Assembly (NCBI GenBank): GCA_000695745.1
Contig: ASHK01000124.1
Location: forward strand, 1 to 6,602
DNA length: 6,602 nt
Reading direction: 5' to 3'
Origin: Vibrio madracius
Lineage (GTDB): Bacteria > Pseudomonadota > Gammaproteobacteria > Enterobacterales > Vibrionaceae
Position numbers and translations under genes: made by a program. This document shows, piece after piece, positions 1 to 6,498 of this stretch (positions are counted from its first letter, which is position 1; each line of letters starts with the position of its first letter). The notes below the pieces were generated by a model that did no database searches, was not told the origin of the DNA, and worked only from the letters and a program-made list of their open reading frames with translations.

Positions 1-11
1 AAAAATTGTCG

Positions 12-42
12 TTGACCTGTCTATAACTTCACACTTTATAGT
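12..42 (+). promoter_or_regulatory. Weak promoter-like element upstream of the GNAT gene
   Basis: TTGACC at 12-17 resembles a -35 box, and TATAGT at 37-42 (19-bp spacer) or TTTATA at 35-40 (17-bp spacer) resembles a -10 box. A 6-bp inverted repeat, CTATAA at 21-26 and TTATAG at 36-41, lies in the spacer and overlaps the -10. A 19-bp spacer with a dyad is reminiscent of MerR-family promoters, but this dyad is not centred in the spacer and no regulator gene is visible. The rest of 1-112 holds nothing else I can support. Confidence 0.25.
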
Positions 43-112
43 GACGACATCACATAAGCTAAGAACAGCGGCTTGATGCTTAAACAAGCGTGGCCAAATA
101 GCAGGTAATTGC

Positions 113-626
113 ATGAAAATCAGAACAGAAACTCACGAAGATACTAAACAGATCCACTCAATAACATATCAAGCATTTGAGAACCACCCACATCACGAAC
201 CAGGTGCGAAACCAACAGAACATCTCATTGTTGACGGACTTCGTCGTGACAACGCACTTACTGTTTCTCTTGTGTGCGAAGCCAATAACGAGGTTATCGG
301 TCATATCGCGTTTTCACCAATCCTAATAGATGGTGAAGCTTCAACTTGGGTTGGATTGGGTCCTGTATCTGTCATTCCAGAGCATCAAAGGCAAAGGCAT
401 AGGCGGAGCGCTGATTCGAGAAGGGGAGACTCAAATCAAACAATTAGGTTATCAAGGCATTGTGCTACTTGGAGATCCAGATTATTACGGACGTTTTGGT
501 TTCGAGTCTCATCCAAACCTAACGTTTGCTGGAGTCCCTGCAGAATACTTCTTGGTGAAAGGATTTGAGAATACTATCCCTAAAGGTGAAGTAAGCTATC
601 ACAAGGCGTTCTTTGAAACGGCATAA
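113..626 (+). CDS. GNAT family N-acetyltransferase, YhbS-like (frameshifted as read)
   Basis: Predicted cytoplasmic acetyl-CoA-dependent N-acetyltransferase; the substrate is unknown. The reading frame is split. Residues 1-92 are read from the ATG at 113, after a GCAGG ribosome site at 101-105, and the remainder is read in the +1 frame to the TAA at 624-626. Removing one A from the AAA at 387-389 joins the halves into 170 residues, a usual length for a single GNAT domain. The repair recreates the acetyl-CoA pyrophosphate-binding signature QGKGIG at residues 92-97. Before it comes the beta-4 strand segment (VGLGPVSVIPEHQ) and after it LLGDPDYYGRFGF, where Tyr-Gly-Arg-Phe-Gly-Phe is typical of the YhbS-like group. 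The exact repair of motif A suggests a sequencing or assembly error. The gene converges with znuA and shows no Zur-like site, so it is probably an unrelated neighbour. Confidence 0.85.
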
Positions 627-643
627 GGCATAACAAACAGATA

Positions 644-675
644 AACCTCTCTGCATATCACAATGCAGAGAGGTT
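644..675. terminator. Bidirectional intrinsic terminator between the GNAT gene and znuA
   Basis: This is a perfect 13-bp inverted repeat, AACCTCTCTGCAT at 644-656 and ATGCAGAGAGGTT at 663-675, with a 6-nt loop. It lies 17 bp after the GNAT stop and 16 bp after the znuA stop, between convergent genes. The tract following the stem is T-rich on the minus strand (GGTTTATCTGTTTGTT) and only moderately so on the plus strand (GGTTATTCACTATT). It should therefore terminate znuA better than the acetyltransferase gene. Confidence 0.8.
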
Positions 676-691
676 ATTCACTATTGTGAGT

Positions 692-1674
692 TTACTGTTG
701 GCACTGTTGAAGGCTACCTAGCATCGCCAGTAACAGCTGACTATATTGGTCTTTACCTACTGCGATATCAGCACCGATAGGATCCATCACACCGATGGTA
801 GTAACAGTAGAGTTTTCAAACACTGAATTTACCAGTTGCGGATTAAACTGAGGTTCCGTAAACACACAAGTCACTCCGAGCTCTTTTACCGTGTTGCGAA
901 TTTGAGTAATACGCGCAGGGCTTGGCTTCGATGCGTCCGATACTGATATTGCTCCTGACGCTAACACTCCAAAACGTTGTTCGAAATATTGATAGGCATC
1001 GTGGAAAACAATGAATTTAATACCGCCCAGATTCTGGGTTTGCTGTTTTATCTCAGAAGTCAGTTGTTGTAAGCGAGAAATCGTCGCTTTTGCGTTCTGC
1101 TGATAAATCGATGCATGCTCACTATCGGCTTCAGAGAGTGTTTTAGCGATGGCTTTCACCCAAACCTCGGCATTTTGAGGATCTAACCATACGTGTGGGT
1201 CATGGCCTTCATGATGGTGCTCATGATGCTCTTCTTGGTGTTTATCATGGTGGTCAGCATCGTGATGTTCATGTTCATCATGATGAGCCTCATCTCCATG
1301 GTGTTCATGCGCCTCAAATGTGGCCCCCTCACGGAAGTCATACAAGGTTGTACCACCCACTTCCATCATCTCAACTTTCTTTGCAGATCCCGCTAAGCTA
1401 GATAGTGGTTTTTCGAGCCAAGGGGTCAACCCCTCGCCAACCCAAAATACAACGTTCGCTTCTGAGAGAGCTTTAGCCTCTGATGGACGCAAATGGTATT
1501 CATGTGGTGATGACTCGGGACGAATCAATAAGTCAGGCTCACCAACGCCATCCATCACCTGAGACACTAACGAATGCAATGGAGCAATATCCACTGCCAC
1601 ATTAGGTACCTTAGCGTAAGCGTTTGAAGCTACGACCAAACCAACCACCATGCCTGATAAGCTTTTTTAAACAT
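692..1674 (-). CDS. znuA: Periplasmic zinc-binding protein ZnuA of the ZnuABC importer (one-base frameshift in the signal peptide as read)
   Basis: Cluster A-I solute-binding protein that captures Zn(II) in the periplasm and hands it to ZnuB. An uninterrupted frame begins only at an ATG at 1651, giving 319 residues with a signal peptide that lacks its basic N-terminus. Upstream, an ATG at 1674 follows a GGGAGAAG ribosome site. Adding one base to the six-T run at 1663-1668 (A6 to A7 in the sense strand) joins it in frame, giving 327 residues that begin MFKKSLSG, followed by a hydrophobic stretch and a cleavage site near NAYA-K. In repaired numbering the predicted zinc ligands are His58 (SSPHEY), His161 (DPHVW) and His225 (FHDAY). 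Between the first two is an acidic, His-rich loop at about residues 123-158, with 17 His in 36 residues, typical of ZnuA. Cys270 and Cys325 match the positions of the structural disulfide in E. coli ZnuA. The gene is divergent from znuCB across the Zur site, so zinc repression is expected. Confidence 0.93.
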
Positions 1675-1705
1675 TTTCTTCTCCCTGTTTTTTTAAGATA
1701 TAAGA

Positions 1706-1733
1706 TTGGCAACTACAATTGTTATGTTATAAC
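1706..1733 (+). promoter_or_regulatory. Candidate sigma-70 promoter for the znuC operon
   Basis: TTGGCA at 1706-1711 and TATAAC at 1728-1733 are separated by 16 bp, close to the sigma-70 consensus. The -10 lies inside the Zur palindrome, so bound Zur would block polymerase. The transcript would carry a leader of about 80 nt before znuC. I could not pick an equally good leftward promoter for znuA. Confidence 0.5.
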
Positions 1734-1738
1734 ATAAC
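1721..1738. promoter_or_regulatory. Zur operator (zinc uptake regulator box) in the znuA-znuC divergent region
   Basis: GTTATGTTATAACATAAC is a perfect 18-bp palindrome. Its core, TGTTATAACA, matches the known gammaproteobacterial Zur consensus, which is built around ATGTTATA-n-TATAACAT. It is the only such site I found in the window. It lies about 47 bp upstream of the repaired znuA start and 84 bp upstream of znuC, between the two transcription units a Zur protein is expected to control. The zur gene itself is downstream in the rightward unit. Confidence 0.85.
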
Positions 1739-1822
1739 TTTTATTCCAGACGTCTTGCAAGCATCTTTTCTCTATGCACAGGTTTGCAAATCGTCGTTAC
1801 TTAGTAAGTTGAGAGAAGGTGA

Positions 1823-2554
1823 ATGTTGATTTCATCCCACGGGTTGTCAGTTAAATTTGGCAGCCATTTAATATTGGACAACATAAATATCTCGGTGAGT
1901 CAGGGGGAAATAGTCACGATTGTCGGCCCCAATGGGTCAGGTAAATCCACACTATTGAAGACCTTGATAGGCGCAATCTCCGCAATTAGCGGTCACATCG
2001 AGCGCAGTGAGAGTTTGAAGATCGGCTACGTGCCCCAGCGTTTACATATTGATGAAACCCTACCTATGACGGTATATCGCTTTCTAACGCTTCCTCTGCG
2101 TCATTCCAAATCAAGGATAAAACAAGCCTTGGAGCAAGCTGGTGTTGCTAACTTAGAAACACAGCAACTTCGGTCGCTATCAGGCGGGCAATTACAACGC
2201 GTTCTACTAGCTCGAGCACTTCTGGAGCAACCGTCCCTACTGTTACTCGACGAGGCCACTCAAGGACTTGACCAGCGAGGTACTGTCGATTTCTACCAAC
2301 AAATCGACGCGATCCGCAAACAAACAGGATGTGCTGTCATCATGGTCAGTCACGATCTTCACGTTGTTATGCGAAGAACAGATCGAGTGATCTGTTTAAA
2401 CGGACATGTGTGCTGCGAAGGTGTTCCAGAGAAGGTCAGTGCGTCACCAGAGTACAAGGCACTATTCGGTTTGGATGATGAAGACGTGCTAGGTGTCTAT
2501 CGACACCACTCTTCCCCAATCGCTCTCCAAGAAGGAAGACTCAATGTTGGATGA
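1823..2554 (+). CDS. znuC: Zinc ABC transporter ATP-binding protein ZnuC
   Basis: Cytoplasmic ATPase subunit that powers zinc import through ZnuB. The 243-residue protein is complete. It has Walker A GPNGSGKST at 35-43, Q-loop Gln72 (YVPQR), signature LSGGQ at 119-123, Walker B LLLLDE at 139-144, the D-loop near GLD 148-150 and switch His177 (VSHDLH). IGYVPQ and the HVCCEG segment near the C-terminus (residues 195-200) are typical of ZnuC rather than of iron or manganese relatives; from memory they look closer to Pseudomonas-type ZnuC. The start at 1823 follows GAGAAGG. The C-terminus keeps only YRHH, without the long His-rich tail seen in some ZnuC proteins. The last 11 bp overlap znuB, suggesting translational coupling. 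Confidence 0.95.
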   Translation: MLISSHGLSVKFGSHLILDNINISVSQGEIVTIVGPNGSGKSTLLKTLIGAISAISGHIERSESLKIGYVPQRLHIDETLPMTVYRFLTLPLRHSKSRIKQALEQAGVANLETQQLRSLSGGQLQRVLLARALLEQPSLLLLDEATQGLDQRGTVDFYQQIDAIRKQTGCAVIMVSHDLHVVMRRTDRVICLNGHVCCEGVPEKVSASPEYKALFGLDDEDVLGVYRHHSSPIALQEGRLNVG

Positions 2555-3353
2555 TTTTCTATGGCGAGCGGCCTTAGCAGGAATTGGCGTTACATTAGCC
2601 GCCGCGCCATTGGGCTGTTTTATCGTCTGGCGTCGCATGGCCTATTTTGGTGATGCTACCGCTCATGCCTCTATGCTGGGTGTTGCGTTGTCACTGGCAT
2701 TTTCGCTGCCTATTTTTCCAGGCGTGCTGTTTATTGCGCTTCTGATGGCCATAACCGTCTCCACCTTCAGCGGCAGAGGTTATGCCATGGATACCTTACT
2801 CGGCGTCATGGCTCATTCGGCATTGGCAATCGGTCTGGTTGCTGTCTCATTTTTATCCGGGATTCGCCTTGATCTGATGGCCTATTTATTCGGCGATATT
2901 CTAGCAGTAAGCAAAACCGATTTATTGGTGATTTGGCTGGGTACGTTACTGGTTGTTGGACTGATTGGCTTTCGTTGGTCTGGATTACTGCTCTCCACCT
3001 TAAACAAAGATCTCGCATTAGCAAGTGGCTATTCTCCCAAAAGGGAGCAACTGATTCTCACAATCGCACTCGCTGTCGTCGTTGCAGTCGCCATTAAAGT
3101 GGTGGGTGTGTTGCTGATTGTTGCCATGCTGATCATTCCTGCTGCCACCGCCCGCCCATTTAGCCGCACCCCCGAAATCATGGTCGTATTGGCGGCGGTT
3201 ATTGGAAGCAGTTCCAGCATTGTAGGTCTGCGCACTTCTTATCTAATGGATACGCCTACCGGCCCAACGATCGTTTGTGTCGCCGCTGGGCTATTTATTG
3301 TTTCAAGCTTGGTTTGGAAAGTTACCGTCAAACGTCAAGAGAATGGAGGCTAA
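2544..3353 (+). CDS. znuB: Zinc ABC transporter permease ZnuB
   Basis: Inner-membrane permease of the ZnuABC importer; a dimer forms the zinc channel, receives zinc from ZnuA and couples to ZnuC. The start is placed at 2544 because an AAGGA ribosome site lies 7 nt upstream. An in-frame ATG at 2493 would add 17 polar residues inside znuC and has no comparable site. The protein is 269 residues, close to the family's usual 260-270, and very hydrophobic, with about eight or nine membrane-spanning stretches. Family signatures include RRMAYFGDATAHASMLG (residues 30-46) and DTPTGPTIV (236-244). No frame disruption is seen. The stop is 6 bp before the next gene. Confidence 0.94.
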   Translation: MLDDFLWRAALAGIGVTLAAAPLGCFIVWRRMAYFGDATAHASMLGVALSLAFSLPIFPGVLFIALLMAITVSTFSGRGYAMDTLLGVMAHSALAIGLVAVSFLSGIRLDLMAYLFGDILAVSKTDLLVIWLGTLLVVGLIGFRWSGLLLSTLNKDLALASGYSPKREQLILTIALAVVVAVAIKVVGVLLIVAMLIIPAATARPFSRTPEIMVVLAAVIGSSSSIVGLRTSYLMDTPTGPTIVCVAAGLFIVSSLVWKVTVKRQENGG

Positions 3354-3359
3354 GCACTT

Positions 3360-4028
3360 ATGCATAACTACTTAACCAGTACAGCCACAGATTTGGGAAT
3401 GTCCCCTCCACTGCCACTGAGCCTACAACCCAGCGCTCTGACGGGCATTTATCAACCAGAACACAACATCGCGGTTTGGCATCGCTCACTCTCAACAGAA
3501 ATGACACAAAGTATAGAGTTGCTGCTTCAAGAGCAGACATCTTTAGCGCTAGTGCAAACTGTCACACCCAGCAACACAGCACATTGGGTAAAGGAGAAGC
3601 TGGCTAGTCATGATTGCGCAGAGGCTCTAGGCGAAGACATTGCGCTTATCGTTGATATGTTCTGTTGTCTATTCGATTTAAAGGAGGCGGGCTTGCGTCT
3701 AACTCGTTTAGATAAACCCATGTGTCCTAAATTTCATGTCGATCATGTCCCTTGTCGACTCGTGACGACTTATCTTGGCAGTGCGACCCAATGGCTAAGT
3801 AATAACGACGTTGACCGCAGTAAACTCGGTGCAGGAAGTCATGGTAAGCCCGATCATCTGTCTGGTATTTATCCTAATGAGGCTAGTATCAATCAGCTGT
3901 CTTCTGGTGACGTTGCATTGTTAAAAGGCAGTGGATGGGAAGGTAACGAAGCGTTGGGGCTGGTGCATCGCTCACCTGAGGTTCTACCAAATGAACGAAG
4001 GCTGTTACTCACATTAGACATGGTATAG
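3360..4028 (+). CDS. DUF1826 family protein of unknown function in the zinc operon
   Basis: An uncharacterised protein of 222 residues that I recognise as DUF1826-like from MCPKFHVDHVPCRL, GDVALLKG and LVHRSP. Homologues are commonly found near zinc-responsive genes (Zur, COG0523). There is no signal peptide or membrane segment, so it is probably cytosolic. The C-terminal half has His126-Val-Asp128, then His203, then Arg213 or Arg214 in a strand-like LLLTLD segment. This order resembles the HxD...H...R metal and co-substrate site of 2-oxoglutarate/Fe(II) dioxygenases; that is my inference, not an established function. Cys122 and Cys132 flank the HxD motif and could instead be metal ligands. 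A GGAGG ribosome site (3345-3349) lies 10 nt before the ATG. Its position between znuB and zur argues for a role in low-zinc adaptation. The substrate, if any, is unknown. Confidence 0.8.
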   Translation: MHNYLTSTATDLGMSPPLPLSLQPSALTGIYQPEHNIAVWHRSLSTEMTQSIELLLQEQTSLALVQTVTPSNTAHWVKEKLASHDCAEALGEDIALIVDMFCCLFDLKEAGLRLTRLDKPMCPKFHVDHVPCRLVTTYLGSATQWLSNNDVDRSKLGAGSHGKPDHLSGIYPNEASINQLSSGDVALLKGSGWEGNEALGLVHRSPEVLPNERRLLLTLDMV

Positions 4029-4033
4029 CGATT

Positions 4034-4491
4034 ATGGGTGACATTAACAACATCATTGAGCATGCCGAAAAGCGCTGTAAGACTCGCGGTAAACAACTGA
4101 CATCTAAACGTAAATTGATCCTAAAAGCGTTAGTCCATGCTGATAAAGCATTATCCGCCTATGACTTAGTTGATTATTGTAAGACGCATTTTGGCAGAAT
4201 ATTCAAGCCATGTCGGTCTATCGCATTTTGGAGTTTCTCGAGAGCGAGCACTTTGCTCATAAGCTCAATGTTTCTAACAAATACATCTTTTGCTCTCACA
4301 TTCTTTGCGAACATGAGCACGGCGTTCCTCAGTTCCTTATCTGTTCTCAATGCAACAAGATCAGTGAACAAATCATTGATCCTAATGTGGTATCCGGCCT
4401 CCAGTTACACGCCAAAAAGCAAGGCTTTACCGTGTTAAGTCCACAATTTGAGATCAGCGGCGTGTGCGACGAATGTGCGAGAAACGACTAA
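4034..4491 (+). CDS. zur: Zinc uptake regulator Zur, Fur family (frameshifted as read)
   Basis: Dimeric zinc-dependent repressor of zinc uptake genes. The frame from the ATG at 4034 gives the N-terminal 54 residues (winged-helix start, TSKRKLILKAL). The DNA-recognition part and the metal-binding domain continue in another frame to the TAA at 4489-4491. Restoring one C at about 4195 (GGCCAG instead of GGCAG) fuses them into 152 residues, normal for the family, through HFGQNIQAMSVYRILEFL, which contains the Fur/Zur recognition helix motif. The structural zinc site is Cys104, Cys107, Cys145 and Cys148 (ICSQC, CDEC). By alignment with E. coli Zur the regulatory site would use His76, Cys87, His94 or His96, and Glu112. 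The gene starts 5 nt after the DUF1826 stop with only a weak ribosome site, so coupling is likely. Its location predicts autorepression through the site at 1721-1738. If the frameshift is real, the product would lack its recognition helix and zinc sites and be inactive. Confidence 0.88.
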
Positions 4492-4539
4492 TCACCACCA
4501 TTTAATAGCCTATTTCACCCAAAGGAGTCCCTAATTCCC

Positions 4540-5874
4540 ATGTCTGCCACGCTTATCAAGAACGCGCGCTTAGTCAATGAAGGAAGCATCATTGAGACGG
4601 ATATTAGAATTGTTGGTCAGTGCATCGAGATGATTGCATCCAACATTAGCAGTAAACCAAGTGACACCATTGTCGATGCTCAACGAGGCTACATCATTCC
4701 TGGGATGATTGATGATCAAGTCCACTTCGCGACCGGGCCTTACCCATAAAGGAACGATTGCAAGTGAGTCTCGAGCAGCCGTAGCGGGTGGGATCACCAG
4801 CTATATGGAGATGCCAAATGTCAATCCAGCCACAACAACCATTGAAGCATTAGAGCACAAATTTAGCATTGCAGAGCAAGGCTCTTTCGCTAACTACTCA
4901 TTTTACTTGGGTGCCACCGAAGACAATCTTGAGCAGATAAAGCAGCTTGATCCTCAAAAACATTGTGGCGTGAAGGTCTTTATGGGTGCCTCAACTGGAA
5001 ATCTATTAGTTGAAGATCCAGCCGCATTGGAGGCTATATTTCGCGACTCACCAGTGCTCATCGTCACTCACTGTGAGAGCGGTGCTGTAATACAGCAAAA
5101 CCGACAGCAATTAGCACAACACAAGTCGCCATTGACCATCAACGATCACCCAATACTCCGCGATGAAGACGCGTGTTTTGCTTCCTCATCCTACGCCGTC
5201 GAACTGGCGAAGAAGTATCAAAGTCAGTTGCACGTTCTGCATATCACTAGCGCAAAAGAACTGGCTTTGTTTGAGTCTGGTTCAATCGATAAAAAACACA
5301 TCACCGCCGAAGTGTGTGTGCATCACCTTTGGTTTAGCAACAAAGACTATGAGCACCTTGGTAATCAAATTAAATGCAATCCTGCTATCAAATACCCAAG
5401 TGACCGTGATGCCCTGCTTCAAGCTTTGAAGACAGGAAAAATCGATATTATCGCTACCGATCATGCACCGCATACTTGGGCAGAAAAACATGTGCCGTAC
5501 GAGCAAGCCCCAGCAGGACTACCTTTGGTTCAGCATGCCCTACTCAGCTTACTCGATCAAGTGCATCAGGGTCATATGACTATGACGCAACTGGTTGAGA
5601 AAACGGCCCATAACCCAGCGGTCCGTTATGGTGTTCAGCAGCGCGGATTCGTTCGCGAAGGTTACTATGCCGATTTGGTTCTCATCGACCCAGATACGCC
5701 GACTCTGGTGACTAACGACAATAGCCTGTACCACTGTGGTTGGTCGCCATTTAATGGACACTCTTTCTCTGCACAAATCAACAAGACTTGGGTAAAGTGG
5801 ACAATCTCGTCTACACCAATCAAAAAGTGGTTGAGCAGCCCATAGGAGCAATGAGATTGGTGTTCAATAAATAG
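4540..5874 (+). CDS. pyrC2: Dihydroorotase paralogue of PyrC2 type (several frameshifts as read)
   Basis: Amidohydrolase-superfamily dihydroorotase, the third step of pyrimidine synthesis (carbamoyl aspartate to dihydroorotate); such paralogues occur in Zur-controlled loci as a backup for the zinc-dependent enzyme. As read, the first frame stops at 4749 and a second runs 4709-5845. Restoring a C and an A near 4726-4733 (TTCCGCGAACCG for TTCGCGACCG) joins them through the active-site motif VHFREPGLTHKG. A third indel near 5795-5805 hides the true end: the other frame continues to a TAG at 5872-5874 with a family-like tail (VYTNQKVVEQ, GAMRLVF). Repaired length is about 445 residues. Later motifs include the carboxylated-lysine candidate in GVKVFMG, VTHCES, HVLHITS and ATDHAPH. 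The usual HxH is QVH here (Gln60, His62). An AAAGGAG site (4521-4527) precedes the start by 12 nt. The gene symbol is by analogy and catalytic activity is untested. Confidence 0.85.
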
Positions 5875-5937
5875 CTCATACGACTTTTAATCACGCGATA
5901 CAGCGCAATTTTCACTCACTATTGAACAAAGAACACT

Positions 5938-6498
5938 ATGCTAAGAAGAAACCCCAATGGTCATATGCCGCAAGTCTCTGAAACGGCTTTCATCGATCCC
6001 ACTGCAATTATCTGCGGCAAAGTGATTATCGAAGATAATGTTTTTATTGGTCCTTATGCCGTTATCCGTGCAGATGAAACCAATGAACAGGGCGATATGG
6101 AAGCGATAGTCATCAAAAGAGACACCAATATTCAAGACGGTGTCGTGATTCATTCCAAAGCTGGAGCCTCTGTCATCATCGGTGAGCGGACCTCAATTGC
6201 GCACCGATCCATTGTTCACGGGCCTTGTGAGGTCGGCAACGATGTATTTATCGGCTTTAATTCCGTTGTGTTTAATGCTGTCATAGGGGAAGGATGCGTG
6301 GTACGTCATAACTGTGTGATTGATGGGCTTGACCTCCCTAAGCACTTTCATGTCCCACCTATGACCAACATCGGTGCAGATTTTGACTTGAACAGCATTT
6401 CTAAAGTACCACCTGAATATTCAGCCTTTTCCGAGTCGGTGGTTTCAGCTAACCATACGCTAGTTCAAGGCTATAGGAGAATCGCTAATGAACTCTGA
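5938..6498 (+). CDS. Gamma-class carbonic anhydrase, hexapeptide-repeat protein (CamH-like)
   Basis: Predicted trimeric left-handed beta-helix enzyme for reversible CO2 hydration. The intact 186-residue protein has hexapeptide repeats over roughly residues 20-130 (e.g. AIICGKVIIEDNVFIG, SVIIGERTSIAH, DVFIGFNSVVF). Expected metal ligands are His72 (VVIHSK), His89 (SIAHRS) and His94 (IVHGP), with Arg44 and Asp46 (VIRADE) and Gln66 (NIQDG) matching conserved residues of the Cam family. The short segment between VIRADE and NIQDG fits the CamH group, which lacks the acidic proton-shuttle loop. Gamma enzymes can use Fe(II) or cobalt as well as zinc, so a low-zinc substitute for a zinc-strict carbonic anhydrase is plausible but inferred. 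The start at 5938 has only a weak AAAGAA site; a Met at residue 10 is a less likely alternative. The 63 bp upstream contain no clear terminator. The last 11 bp overlap the next gene. Confidence 0.9.
   Translation: MLRRNPNGHMPQVSETAFIDPTAIICGKVIIEDNVFIGPYAVIRADETNEQGDMEAIVIKRDTNIQDGVVIHSKAGASVIIGERTSIAHRSIVHGPCEVGNDVFIGFNSVVFNAVIGEGCVVRHNCVIDGLDLPKHFHVPPMTNIGADFDLNSISKVPPEYSAFSESVVSANHTLVQGYRRIANEL

Noticed and set aside
618..640. TAACAAAC after the GNAT gene, resembling the start of a Vibrio integron attC (VCR) repeat
   Set aside because: Only a short core matches. There is no matching second half or long imperfect palindrome, and the adjacent hairpin is better explained as a terminator.
1193..1562. 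Overlapping plus-strand open frames rich in Met/His/Val opposite znuA
   Set aside because: They are antisense shadows of the repetitive His-rich loop of ZnuA (CAT/ATG repeats read on the other strand) and have no ribosome site or family resemblance.
1739..1800. TTGCAA repeated twice and GCAT/ATGC arms in the znuC leader, a possible hairpin or riboswitch
   Set aside because: The arms are short, with long or weakly paired loops. Nothing resembles a known zinc or other riboswitch, and Zur control explains the region.
4174..4371. Minus-strand open frame opposite zur
   Set aside because: It is a shadow of the zur coding region; the plus-strand frames carry the Zur motifs and the co-directional operon context.
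4210..4491. A separate 93-residue regulator starting at the ATG at 4210
   Set aside because: This ATG is the internal Met60 of the repaired Zur, just before the SVYRI recognition motif. It lacks a ribosome site and half of the winged-helix domain.
5875..5937. Possible terminator or second Zur site between pyrC2 and the carbonic anhydrase gene
   Set aside because: No stable hairpin with a T-tract and no TGTTATA-type palindrome is visible in these 63 bp.
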